From Carallia brachiata (taxonomy: Eukaryota; Streptophyta; Magnoliopsida; Malpighiales; Rhizophoraceae), in assembly GCA_021464245.1 (NCBI GenBank), contig JADCRB010000011.1, positions 2,131,226-2,195,225 on the forward strand: a stretch of DNA of 64,000 nucleotides, read 5' to 3'. Positions 36,848 through 47,710 of this stretch are shown one piece after another. The stretch's first letter is position 1; every line of letters begins with the position of its first letter. The notes under the pieces are model-generated. The model saw nothing but the letters and a program-made list of their open reading frames with translations, ran no database searches and was not told the DNA's origin. The position numbers and the translations under genes are program-made.

Positions 36848-36930
36848 TAAATTTACTTGTTTACAAGCTCGTCTTTGCTTTAATAGCCAGCTATTTAGTA
36901 GGTCAATGTATATTTATGGGGTTATAAATT
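35944..36930 (-). repeat. Diverged solo-LTR-like relative of the 39250-45441 element
   Basis: Contains the same ordered blocks as those LTRs: ggtcgatctcc...cctccgatta, gtcaagggctg, cttgatattgac, ttccacaac, and clauses built on gagggccgtagag/ctgatctgagc. It is much more diverged and no internal region is attached. The right boundary is uncertain; a (CA)n(TA)n microsatellite at 36794-36847 lies within or beside it. Confidence 0.55.
36794..36847 (+). repeat. (CA)n(TA)n microsatellite
   Basis: About 18 CA units followed by about 8 TA units. Confidence 0.95.
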
Positions 36931-38870
36931 TTTAATTTAACTCATATTTTTTGATAAATATAATTTATTTATGATTTTATATTATATAATGAGTGGGGTC
37001 CACTTAAAATTAAGAAATAAAAAAATTAATTTGTGTAATAAAGATAATGAGTGAGTTTTACTTATAAAAAAAAAATTAGCAAGCACCATATGTTACAAAA
37101 GTATAAAGGGGGAATTTTAGGAAAAACTTCTTCTTAATCATAACGAAATAATTATGAGGTGGAATTTATTTTACTTCAATTAAAATTCTATATATTAATT
37201 ACTATGTCCTATTTTGTTTTTGGCATATTCTCCCAATTTTCCTATTTACCAAATTAGTAAATCCTTTCAATCATTACTTCATTCTATTAAGGCTATTTTC
37301 ATAACAATAAATTGTCCAATAAACCTTTTATACATTCAATTTTTGTGATGCTATTTTTGATGGTTTTCTTCAAATGGAATTAAATGATTCTCCCTTATTT
37401 TACCTTCCTAATGTTTACAACTATACACCTCATTTAACGTAATAAAAATCTAAGAGTTTCATCATCCATTAATATGAGGTTTTTGCTCTCCTTTTGAATG
37501 CAAATTATTTAAGGAAATAAAAAAAGGAATACAAGGTGGAATAAATTGTGGAATCATACCATAATTTTTAAAATCATCATATAACATAAATATTCACATC
37601 ATAATTCACCATAATTACTGATCAACTCTTTTCCCCAAAAACCGTATGGGTCATGAATTTTTGATTCCCATTCAATTAGTATATATGTCTCTTGAGCACA
37701 TAATGGCATGTGAGGAAGTGAAGAAAATTAGAAGGGCAAGAAAATTTAGTTAATATATAATTAATAAGCATATAAAATTTTAGCTGATTTAATTAAGAAA
37801 CTTCGTCCCTAATTCTTGCTCTTACTTTTTCATCAATCTTAATTTGTAATAACATATTATTTAACTCTGTTTCCTAAAGGCTAGAATCTCCATTTCTTTA
37901 CCTCAAATTCTCTCTCCCTGTCTCTACCACCACCAACACCACCGCTCCTTATCCTTTCTTCTTTCTTCTTCTTCCATTAAATTTTTAATTTTCGGCTTCT
38001 ATTTCTTTTTGCTTATGATTCTATGTCTTAATTTATATTTTATAAAATAAAAGGTTAATTTTAAATTGAATAACAATCTTCTGTGTATTTTTGTTGGGTG
38101 TAAATTAAATCTTATGGTTTTGGTTAGCATTTGTCATTTGCACATATATAATCTTTAATGACAAACAAAAGGTTAATAAGTCCTATGGTTATGTTATCAA
38201 AGACTCTACCTTAAATCTTCTTTTGATATTTGTACATCACTTTTCTCTTTAATAAAATTCTTTTCCTTTGGTTTTATGCAAAATTAATTATTAGGATGAG
38301 ATAACAAGTGAGTGAATTTTTTTTTATTTTTCAATAAAATTTCTTTGTTTTGCTCAATGTTGTTTGTTTTGTTTATTTAGTTAGTTGACAATATATTATT
38401 CAGCTTATGCATAGAAGGAAAAGACAAAGGTAGGTTCATAAGTTTATTTTTTGCAATCTTTGCATTTATTGCGCAATTCATGGAATATTCGATTTTATCA
38501 AGTCTAACAAAGAGTCTTGGACAGTTTACAGGTAATAAAAGAGGGTGCTAATGTCAAAAAGTAATAACTCCCTATAGAGAAGGACCCACTACAAGCAAAG
38601 GGAGCCCAAATGACACTAGTGCATCAAAATATTTTTGTGAGAGTTCGCAAGTGTGCTGAGGAGGTTTCCTTTTTGATTTATACTTTCTTTATGATTTGAT
38701 ATTTGATTTGATTGGTAGAAAAAGGAGAGAAAGAGAAAGAAGAAAATTTTTTGAAAGAAAGCATTTTTCAAAAGTTGAGGAATTGACTGTCTACATGTTT
38801 GTTTATATATGTCTAGTTAGGGTTTTTACATAATATAAAGAGAAAGACACATAAGAAACTATGTGGGTCA
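36931..38870. other. Intergenic, no gene recognised
   Basis: AT-rich sequence. The last ~170 bp (about 38700-38870) may be LTR of the adjacent copia remnant: on the minus strand a TGTTAGCGAGACT start follows the RNase H stop. Confidence 0.4.
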
Positions 38871-38906
38871 GTCTCGCTAACACACCTAGACACATGATAT
38901 TTTCTC

Positions 38907-39170
38907 TTAAGCTAGAGCATAGATATCAATTATACCCAGCTTATTATAAATAAACTCAATCTGATTACCATTGAGTACTTTGGTGTAAACATCTGCCCAT
39001 TGATCTTCGGTCTTCACATGTAACAAAGAAATCGTGCCATCTTTCAATCTTTCACATACTGTATGACAATCTACTTCAATATCTTTAGTCCGCTCAAAGT
39101 AGACTTGATTGCTCACAATGTGAATAGCAGGCTTAATATCACACCACAAGCGAGATGGACTTATCTGCAC
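38907..39170 (-). pseudogene. Ty1/copia RNase H remnant
   Basis: The minus-strand frame has LWCDIKPAIHIVSN, FERTKDIEVDCHTV, LKDGTISLLHV and DQWADVYTKVLNG, a clear copia RNase H C-terminus (family CDNKAAIHI, RTKHIEVDCH, QLADVFTKAL). Conserved positions are altered (CDN to CDI) and upstream sequence is replaced by another repeat at about 39212, so it is a truncated relic unrelated to the 13578 element. Confidence 0.85.
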
Positions 39171-39211
39171 AAAAACAAGTTCCTTGAGTGAATTTTCTTT
39201 ATAAGTGACAA

Positions 39212-39249
39212 TAAGGGTGTTCATGGTTCAGTTAACTGAACTAAACCAC
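39212..39249. mobile_element. Left tip of a GGTTAACT-type repeat, split by the gypsy-type element
   Basis: Starts gggtgttcatggttcag and continues after the LTR element at 45442. Matches the dispersed family seen at 26067-26476 by motif. Confidence 0.5.
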
Positions 39250-40208
39250 TGTAAATGGACGACCCGTGTGTTTCGAGTTTGAACAATTAGGCTTGAAAAT
39301 ACATATACAAATTACAAGTGAAAATTTAAAATTTGTGTGGGGTCGGTCATTGGATAGATCCTTAATGCTCCTGTGTAATGTCGTCAAGGGCTGCATATGT
39401 TTGATATTGACTGAAAGAGGTTGAATTTCCACAACGTAATCTTGAATTGTAGGAAATGGATTCCATTGAGGGCTGGGGCTTGATCTCAGGGGATGCTAGA
39501 ACTCCGATAAGGGTCGTAGAGGCTTGATCTCGGTCGGAATAGTCTGGTTCCGGTGAGGGCCGTATGAGCTTGGTCTCAAGTGGACTGATTTGAATCCATT
39601 GAGAGTCGGGCCTTGATCCCATTCAGACTAGTTTAGCTTTGCTGATGGCCGTAGAGGTTTTATCTCAGGTGGATTGTCTTCGCTGAGGGTCGGAGAGACT
39701 TAATCTGAGACGAATATTTAATATTTTGGATATTTATTCTCGTATATCCTAATTTGAGGTGACCGGAGAGCGTATACCCAAAATATGTATGAAAATATGT
39801 ATATTAAATATTTTAGGTCTTTACCTTGGAAGATCGCACTTAATGACGTCTAGAGAGTATATGCCTAAAATACGAAAATAAGAGAAAAAGATTTGAAAAA
39901 TTAAAGGAATTACAATGTTTCCAATTCCTTTTGGCTCTCCCCGTTCTTTGCCTCCAAGTTTTGGCTTCCATCCTATTTATAGGCCCCCAAAACATGACTG
40001 CGCCACCTACCAGCGAAATATTTTCTCAATTGGCTTTTGACAATTGCATCAATTAGCAATTTCCTCGCGTGGGCCATTTGATGACTTTTTTTTTTCTTCT
40101 TTTTCTTTATTAGCCGATGCCTAACTTGGAAAGTTTTTTTTTTTCAAATGGGGCCAGCCTTCTAGAAGTTCCATCTAGAAGTCCCTTTTTTTTTTTTTTG
40201 GATTTACA
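39250..40208 (-). repeat. 3' LTR of the gypsy-type element
   Basis: 959 bp. Contains blocks repeating gagggccgta/gatctcag-type phrases and a T-rich stretch near 40089-40200. Pairs with 44486-45441. Confidence 0.85.
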
Positions 40209-40999
40209 AATGCCCGTTTCAAGGTTTGGTGAGGAAAGATCCTAGAGACGTGATTCAAACCAAGTCTAGAAGTCCAGTTTGAAACTTAAGACGTCTTGTT
40301 GGACATTGAATCTTGAAGTTTTCAACTTTGGCTAGCCCAGCTGATGTCGAGCTTCCTTAACTCATAAAGATTCTTTGAAATTCCATAGCTCTGGTGAGAG
40401 ACAAAGAACTTGAACTTTCCCATAAAAAAGGCCAGTACTACGAAACTTCAAGGCCAGCACATAGAGAGACGGGTTGTAATGATGATCTCTGAGTCTGCTT
40501 CGATGTAAGGAGAGTAGTTGAAATTTTCTTGTATGTTGCCGCATCTGAAAAGAGATGAGGATGATCGAAACTTCTCTTCTGGCTGTGATAGATGTGAATT
40601 AAGGAGGGTGGTTGGAACTGCTTGACACTGATGGCGTTGGAGGTTGAGTTTCAAGGATTTTTAGGGATTCCTCGAGGAGGACTACTTTTTCTTTTCTTAG
40701 CTCGTGTGCCTCCAGCTTTTTTATTAAATAACTTTCTGGAAAAGAAGTTGTAGGGGCTAGTCATTCTCTCTTTCTGAGAGAGAAAAGAACTGAAGGGGTA
40801 AGTTCTAAGATTTAGGTATGCAGGAAATATATACACACCAAAAAGCCCCTTTTTTTTTTTGAAAAGTCAAAAGAAGATACGCGGAATCTGGTGGGGTCCT
40901 CCACGTCCTTTTCTCTATAAGAGACAGAAGAGGCAGTGGTTGACGCATGTTGCAAAATTTGTTACTGCGTGCTGATAAAGTGGCTGCTGCTTATTCCTA
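40209..40999 (-). other. Interior of the gypsy-type element, unassigned
   Basis: Sits between the 3' LTR and the homeobox-like fragment. Minus-strand frames are short and in several phases (for example one with KKAGGTRAKKRKSSPPRG). I cannot tell whether this is captured host DNA or element 3' region. Confidence 0.35.
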
Positions 41000-41634
41000 T
41001 CAGTTGTCTTGACAAGACCTGGGGTGTAGCTCCAAGTCAATCTTGTCCTCATTTGGCAGGCTGATGACGTTGACACTATTAGACCTTTCCGATCGATTGA
41101 TGTCACTGATATGGTCTAGAAACAGAGGCAAAGTCTCATCGGAATAGCAGCCTCTTAGTGCAAGGTTTTCCCTTAGATTGAATTGTCCGTAAGGGATGAA
41201 TTTTTGGCTGACTCCATAAAACCACCAGGACAAGTATGTGTAGCTCCACAGACTATAGCTTTGGTTGAAATAGTCTTGAGAGACCATTGCAGTGGTAGAG
41301 ATTGGACCTGTCTCATTTGAAGTCGACACCATACTTGTGAGATCTACCATAGGAACAGCTGCGATGATAGACTGTACTTCAGAAGCAGCAGCTCTTTGTG
41401 CTGCTCTATCCCTGTTTCTCCAGTTTTATAACCAACAATATATATTTTTTGTTTTGACTGCTCTATACAGCCGTAGTTGTGAAGTAAGTTGGGAGAGTTG
41501 TGATAAACTGGACAACCACTTTCATTGTTGTGGAAGTATTCCTCCAAAATTTGTCGTTGCATTGGACTTGGTTGCCATCTAACGTGTGGTGACCTATCCT
41601 CTCCCTTGTCCTGAGGTTCTGCAATTGAATCCAT
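41000..41634 (-). pseudogene. WUSCHEL-like homeobox gene fragment inside the LTR element
   Basis: From ATG 41634 the minus strand reads a short leader, then RWQPSPMQRQILEEYFHNNE and YGCIE, matching the first half of a WOX homeodomain (family: RW.P...Q..IL.ELY.N......YGKIEGKNVFYWFQN). About three codons are missing from the middle. After a frame change it continues KNIYCWL-stop-N-W-R-N-R; the stop (41426-41428) falls at the Gln of the helix-3 WFQN motif. That frame stays open to 41000 and includes ETLPLF, as in the WUS box, and near its end IDLELHP, like the C-terminal EAR motif of WUS. Order and spacing fit a WUS/WOX protein of ~210 aa without introns. It is dead (frameshift, stop). Capture by the element, not insertion into a WOX gene, is suggested because both flanks are element sequence. 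Confidence 0.55.
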
Positions 41635-41752
41635 CTTTCTTCCTGAAAGATAGCAGAAGTTTGACATACAGTGAGAACGATTAAAATTTGAGACTGGAAT
41701 AGTGATTCAGAATCAAACTCTCAATTGTTTTTTATCTTTTTGGGCTATTCAC

Positions 41753-42325
41753 AGTTTATACTCACGCAGACTAGGTTTTGGATTGGATTTTTAGCCGTTC
41801 ACAGTTTATACTCATGTGGGCTAGGAGTGTTGAACTATGCTGTGTAGTTGTTGCCGTTTCGCCTTTTATACTCATGCGGGTTAGGAGTCTGAATTGTTGG
41901 ATTGTCGCCTTTTATACTCGAGCGAGGCAGGAGTGTTGAACTGTGGTGTCGCCTTTTATACTTGTGCGAAGTATGAGTGTGTTTCAGTTGATCACCTTTT
42001 ATACTCGTGTGAGGTAGGTGTGTATTTCAGTTGATCGCCTTTTATACTCGTGCGAGATAGGAGTGTACTTCAGTTGATCGCCTTTTATACTCGTGCGAAG
42101 CAAGAGTGTGATTCAGTTGATCGCCTTTTATACTTGTGCGAAGCAAGAGTGTGATTCAGTTGATCGCCTTTTATACTCATGCGAGATAGGAGTGTACTTC
42201 AGTTGATTGTCTTTTATACTCGTGCGAAGCAAGAGTGTGATTCAGTTGATCGCCTTTTATACTCATGTGAGACAGGTGTGTGTTTCAATTAATCACCTTT
42301 TATACTCGTGCGAGGCAGGAGTGTG
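41753..42325 (-). repeat. 43-bp minisatellite, about 13 copies
   Basis: Each unit reads roughly cgccttttatactcgtgcga followed by a variable gcaggagtgt and cagttgat part. Thirteen TTATACT landmarks can be counted, with the middle units most regular. It lies between gag and the 3' LTR. Confidence 0.9.
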
Positions 42326-42399
42326 CTGTTAAACTGTCGAGCTACTAAGCTGTCGAGCTGTTGAGTTGCTGAGTCGTTGAGTTATTGAACTGTTCAGTT

Positions 42400-42990
42400 G
42401 CTGATTTGGACTTTGAGTCAGTGTTTGGGTTTTGCCCTTGAGTTTAGATTTTTAGGCCAGAATTTGGGTTTGGCCTTCGGGTTAAAGCCCAGGTTTGGAT
42501 CTGAATTTGGTTTTTCAGCTGAAGTTTGAGTTTGGCTTTAGGCCTGAGTTTGATTTTGGACTTGGATTTTGAGCTAGAATTTGGATCCGGGTTTGGGGTT
42601 TACCCCTGAATCTGGATTTGGATTTTGGGCTGTAACTTGGACTTAGGAGTCTAACCACGAGTTTGAATTTGCTGGGTTTTGGGGATTTAGACTTGAATTT
42701 GAATTTGGTTTTGGGCTTTAAGCCTGCAATTTGGATTTGAGTTTTGGGTTTCAGCCGGGGTAAGGGTCCGCCCTCGAATCTAAATTTGGATTTTGAGGAT
42801 GGGTTCTGAACTTGTACATGAACTTTAGACTTTTTTTTTCTTTTATTTTTTTTGCTGTTTTTTCTTTTTTTGTTCATTTTTTTTGAATTTTTTCTTTTTG
42901 AATTTTTTGAATTTTTTTCCTTTTTTGAATTTTTTTCTTTTATATTTTTTTGCCCTTTTTTTTTTTTTTTTTACATAGTAAAGTTTTAAA
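42400..42990 (-). repeat. Low-complexity block coding Lys/Ser/Pro on the minus strand, plus T tracts
   Basis: Degenerate repeats of tttgggtttggatttgaat-like phrases (42400-42830), then T-rich runs to 42973. The 120-residue minus-strand frame (KFKFKSKSPKPSKFK-like) arises from this repeat and is not a supported protein. Confidence 0.6.
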
Positions 42991-43019
42991 ATTTTACCGC
43001 TTGATCGAGCCAAATTGGG

Positions 43020-44430
43020 ATGTGTTTTTGGGTCTATCAACATATAAGCGTAAATTCATGCTGACTTTCTTTTGACGGATTTGAAGGGACAATAGTTTGG
43101 TTGGCTGAGGTTACGTATTCCCAGTCCAAAATGATTTTATTTTGGCCTATAAGCTTCACGATCAACTCTTTTAAAATAAAACACTTGTTAGTTAGATGAC
43201 TGACTGTGCGGTGATACCTGCAAAATTTCAGATCATTAACCTGATCCTTTGATTGGGTTGCTTGCGCTCTGGGATTTTGATCAGCTTAGCTTCTAAAAGT
43301 TAATCGAGAATGTCTGGAACATTAGAGTTAGGGAATGGATACTTCTTCTGTTCCAACTCTTGCGAGGTTGTCCTTCCCTTTTTTTGTTGTTTCGGTTGAT
43401 TTGCCGGTGCTAGAGGACTCATTTTTGCTTTAGCTCCAACTTTTATCAGTGAAGTATCAACAGTCATCACTTCCTTGCCCCCATGTTGGCCTGATTAGAT
43501 GGGAATCGTGCCTCCAGAGGTTTTGATGCTTATCTACATATCATGCGCGTGAGTTGCCAATTTCTCGAAAGTTCGAGGTTTGATGCCTTACAAGATGTAT
43601 AGCAGTTCTCAGTGCATCCCTTGAATGCACATTTTTACCGCAGAAATCTCTGTCAGACGATCTTTGCAATTCAAGCTGAAAGCACGCCATCTGTTTATGT
43701 ATTCGACGATAAGGTCTCTTTTCTTTTGCCTGGTGTTGGGAAGCTCCATCATGCTTACTGTCCGACGAGTGCTAAAAGATCTGTTGAGAAACTCATGTTG
43801 CAGTTACTCCTAAATGTCAATTGATTTTGGTTCAAGGTTTATGAACTAGGTGAAGGCGGTGTCTTTGAGTGAACAAACAAATTGTTTCGCCAAAAGATCG
43901 TCGTAGGTTTCTGTATTGTTGCAGGTTTCGAAGAAGTGAGCGATATGTTGCTTCGAATCATCTCGTCCATCGAATTGTTGAAACTTGGGTGGTCGGTAGC
44001 CTAAAGTACTGTTGAGGCTTTCAATCCGCCTCGTGTACAGTTTGATGTATATTTGTGAACCTTGAAATGATGCACTTTGTTGTAGGCGAATTGTATTTGC
44101 TATCATGTCCTGTAATTGTTGGACAGATAACGAAGCGGCATAATTTACAGGCAGCAACTGTGTGGGACTGCTTGGTTGCTTTTCCGCAGTGAAGAGGTTA
44201 GCTGGGGTTCCTTTTGGAATGAAATTGGGTGGACACGGTTGCTCTTCACGGGTGTTAGGATCGGCTTGGATCGGGGCTTTCCTTGGAGGCGAGCGATTTG
44301 TTGCTTTTTTTCTTCCACAGCTTTGAGTAGTTGGAAGATTCTGCTTTCCAATTCCACGATCATGTCTTCCATGTTAGTTGCCCTTGTCATCGTGATTGCG
44401 ACAACATTGATGTTGGATTCCCTTTTTTTT
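43020..44430 (-). pseudogene. Ty3/gypsy gag, degenerate
   Basis: Reading down from 44430: a coiled-coil-like start (MEDMIVELESRIFQLLKAVE), then in another frame TRRIESLNSTLGYRPPKF, QQFDGRDDSKQHIAHFFETC and LLAKQFVCSLKDTAF (44157-43846). In further frames INRWRAFSLNCKDRL, MCIQGMH and KYPFPNSNVPDILD are visible. These match the capsid and linker blocks of plant gypsy Gag in order. At least three frame changes and several stops are present, and the CCHC zone cannot be read intact. Gag would form the particle around element RNA; this copy would need Gag supplied in trans. Confidence 0.8.
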
Positions 44431-44485
44431 TTTTTGAGGAACAAAAGATGGGAGACAAAGATGTCCCACTGAGCGTGTTAAAAAT

Positions 44486-45441
44486 TGTAAATCGATGGCC
44501 TGTAAGTTTCGAGGCTAAACAGTTAGGCTTGAAAAATAGATATAAATTACAAGTGAAAATTTCAAATTTGTGTGGGGTCGATCTCTGGATAGATCCTCCG
44601 ATTAATACTTTGTGTAATGTCGTCAAGGGTCGTGTAGGCTTGATATTGACTGAAAGAAGTTGAATTTCTAAAATGTGATCTTGATCTGTAGGAAATGAAT
44701 TCCATTGAGGGTTGAGACTTTATCACTAGGGATGTTGGAACTCCGATGAGGGCTGTAGAGGCTTGATCTTGTTCGGAATGATCTGGTTTTGGTGATGGCC
44801 ATATGGGTTTGGTCTTATGTGGACTGATTTGACTCTATTGAGGGCCAGAAGTTGATCCCACTCAGATTGGTTTAGTTCCGTTGAGGGTCATAGAGGTTTT
44901 ATCTCAGGTGGACTAGCTTCGCTGAGGGTCGGAGAGGCTTAATCTCAGACGAATATTTAATAGTTTGGATATTTATTATCGTAGATCCCGATTTGAGGTG
45001 AACGGAGAGCGTATACCCAAAATATGTATGGAAATGTGTATATTAAATATTTTAGTCCTTTACTCTAGAAGATTGCACTTAATGGCGTTTAGAGAGTATA
45101 CGCCTATAAGAGAAAAAGATTTGAAAAATTAAAGAAATTACAATGTTTCCAATTCCTTTTGGCTCTCTCCGTTCTCTGCCTCCAATGCTTTGGCTTCCAT
45201 CTTATTTATAGGCCCCCAAAACATGACTGTGCTACCTACCAGTGAAAAATTTTCTCAATTGGCTTTTGACAATTGCATTAATTAGCAATTTCCTCGTGTG
45301 GGCCATTTGATGAATTTTTTTTTTCTTTTTTTCTTTATTGGCCGATGCCTAACTTGGAAAGTTTTTTTTTTTTTTCAAATGGGGCCAACCTTCTTGAAGT
45401 TCTATCTAGAAGTCCCCCTCCCTTTTTTTTTTGGATTTACA
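44486..45441 (-). repeat. 5' LTR of the gypsy-type element
   Basis: 956 bp, the same structure as 39250-40208, bounded by the ACCAC duplication at 45442-45446. Confidence 0.85.
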
Positions 45442-45880
45442 ACCACCATAATTGTTCTTAAACTGAAATTTTTGGTTATGCAAAATTGAAACTGTTTCTC
45501 AACTGAAAATTCAGTTAACTAAAAATTTCAATTTAGTTTCAGTTAACTGTTCAGTTAACTAATTTTAATAAAAGTAATTTAAAATTATAATCTAAATAAA
45601 AAAATATTTTTAATATGTATTTTTAAGAAAATTATAACCATCATTATATATAAAAATAAATAAGTAATTGTTAGAAATATAATAACATTTTGATTGACAT
45701 TTATTTATTAACAATTATTGTATTAGTATTTTTCTATTTTATATATATACATACACACATTTCAATTCAGTTTGGTTAACTACGATTTTTTTAGTATTAG
45801 AAATTGAAATTAAATTGAAAATTTTGATTTTTGTTCAGTTCAGTTTTCTCGATTAACTAAAATTTCTCGCTTGGTTTGCT
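45442..45880. mobile_element. Right part of the split GGTTAACT-type repeat
   Basis: Continues the repeat begun at 39212 after the target duplication. Shows clustered CAGTTAACTG/GGTTAACT motifs and resembles 26067-26476. Confidence 0.5.
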
Positions 45881-46214
45881 TGAATTTGTGCTTTTATTTC
45901 AGTCTTTATCACTCGCAAAACGACAAAAATAGACCAACTTAATTTAGATTTAGGGCCTACCTATTGTTTCGCATTCCCAACCATATAAATTTGGCTAATT
46001 GGTTTTCCTTTTTTTTCACGCTATACAATTGATATATAATCACGAGATTTTAAGCCCAGTGAGTTGTTGCCCATTACTAATGAAGATGATTAATTATATC
46101 TTTCCTCAGGATTTTTTTCCCCAATTGAATTTTGGTTTGATTAATTAATTATATCTTACAATTTCAAATTGTACAAGCTAGTTGAATTGTGTGTTTTTGT
46201 TGCTTTTATAGGCA

Positions 46215-46370
46215 ATGAGTAATAGTCTTGAAATTCATAAAGACACTGAAATTGAGGATGATATGAAGCCATTGTGGCAATTTGTCACTAGACTTATAAA
46301 AATTGATGGTGGTAGAAATGTATCTTTTAAATATAATATTTGTGGAAGCACTTCAAAGTTCATATTATAG
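46215..46370 (+). pseudogene. BED-type zinc-finger fragment of a hAT transposase-like gene
   Basis: A 51-codon frame from an ATG placed just after an AG acceptor-like site (tttatag). MKPLWQFVTRLIKIDGGRNVSFKYNICGS resembles the N-terminal BED finger of plant hAT transposases (PLWKYVTKL...GGNV.F.C..C). The first zinc-binding Cys is replaced (KYNIC) and the frame stops directly after, so it is a remnant. Confidence 0.5.
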
Positions 46371-47430
46371 AGCGAATACACAATTATTAAATGATACAAG
46401 CTATGGAATTAAAATATGTCCTAAAGTTTCAAATTAGATATTGAAAGAGATGCAAAGGAGTTAGATCCCTAAGGTTTCATATTAAGTTTTGATAATTCCA
46501 AAACATTGAGTATTGCTAATTTGTTTGTTTTAGTGTGATTAGTGAATTGATTATGTTAAACAAATACACAAGCATTAAAGGAAAGCAAGCAAGCAAGTTA
46601 GACAGACGAAATGAGTAGTTCACCGCTATTTTGCCAAGTTCCAGAGATTTCTACAGTCAACAAGTGATGAATAAGATAATGAGCAATGCATATTTGGAAA
46701 GCCCTATGTATCTGGTTTCCAATGACTCTAGTTATGCATTAATTGGAGTCATTTAGAGGAAGATATGATCAATATACTGAAGTGTGCCAAATCTGTCAGG
46801 ACAACTTGCGACAGTCAATTTCCAAAAGACACCACAAACAATTGGAGATGAATTGAGTGACAAGCTATACATGGTTGGAAAGATAATTGAATCTAGATTC
46901 TAATGCAAAAAGACAGAAAGTGATTTAGATATTTGTAGAGAAAGTTATGGCAGATTTTCTGAATGTAATGTAGTTGTGAAGTTAAAAGAGAAAGGAGATT
47001 TGAATTTAAAATATTCATTCCAAATACTATAAGATCTTTGAACATCATTCTAATGCATTCATAGCTGTCAAAAGATCTTGCCAAATCCTTTTTAAGAAAT
47101 GCATCAATGAGATCTTAAAGAATTGAAGTTTCTATATGTTGGAAGATTGTAATTACTTAGACCAGTTGACCTGAAAGATCTTGTGCTTGACTGAGCGATC
47201 AGAAACAAGAAAGTTCAAAGTTATAGAAATTCCATATTGGTCGACTTGTGTGTGTCTCTAGTTGATTGGATAAGAATAAGATTGAAAGTGAGAAGTTACA
47301 GAAACTTCAATTCAGTGGACCTGATCGTGGCCCTTGTCAACCGATGTCGGTAAAAGTAAAAAATTGAAAGTTATAGAAAGTTTGAATCGGTCAACCAGAC
47401 CCATGCAGCAGAGAAGGGGAAAGAGATGAG
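46371..47430. other. Repeat-derived sequence, no gene
   Basis: The stretch near 46440-46600 (gatccctaaggtttcatatt, then acattgagtattgctaat) has the look of plant LTR sequence, but I cannot define ends. A (TTTA)n microsatellite is at about 47455-47476. Confidence 0.4.
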
Positions 47431-47509
47431 AGAGAATTTTTAGAAAATTTTTATTTTATTTATTTATTTATTTATTTCAAATTTAGATGACACTAGCCAC
47501 GCCACGTAA

Positions 47510-47700
47510 TTAATTATTTACCCCTAAACGTGTCACGTGTATATACTAACGAATTCTCTTATTGTTAATTAATAGCGTGTTAAATTTATTACAAAATAAT
47601 TCAATTGTACTAGATTTATTATTTTTTAAACGATGTACTAGAATTGTTATATAGAATAAAGATAGTGTTTTTTTTTTATATTAACCCTATGAGAATCTAC
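47510..47700 (+). repeat. Dispersed repeat, copy 1 of 3
   Basis: Shares gtcacgtgtatatactaacgaattct and following AT-rich text with 54640-54820, and in reverse complement with 51880-52030. Non-coding. Confidence 0.6.
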
Positions 47701-47710
47701 CCATATTTGT

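Larger units (their letters stand above)
39250..45441 (-). mobile_element. Non-autonomous gypsy-type LTR element (LARD-like) with gag only
   Basis: The 6192-bp element runs right to left. LTRs 39250-40208 and 44486-45441 begin TGTAAATCC and end TTTACA on the minus strand, with a perfect ACCAC target duplication at 39245-39249 and 45442-45446. From the 5' LTR the interior holds a degenerate Ty3/gypsy gag (44430 to about 43020), a T-rich and Lys/Ser/Pro-coding low-complexity stretch, a 43-bp minisatellite, a WUSCHEL-like homeobox gene fragment and then the 3' LTR. No protease, reverse transcriptase or integrase was found. The LTRs differ at many positions by eye (roughly 10%), so it is much older than the copia insertion. 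The gag-plus-tandem-repeat design recalls Tat/Ogre-Retand elements. Confidence 0.85.

Noticed and set aside
36753..36935. Thr/His-rich frames across 36753-36935
   Set aside because: Translation of the (CA)n(TA)n microsatellite.
41753..42325. CRISPR-like repeat array
   Set aside because: The repeats are contiguous 43-bp units without unique spacers, in a plant retroelement.
42515..42877. 120-residue Lys/Ser/Pro protein
   Set aside because: Arises from degenerate tttgggttt-type repeats inside the LTR element; no start context or conserved domain.
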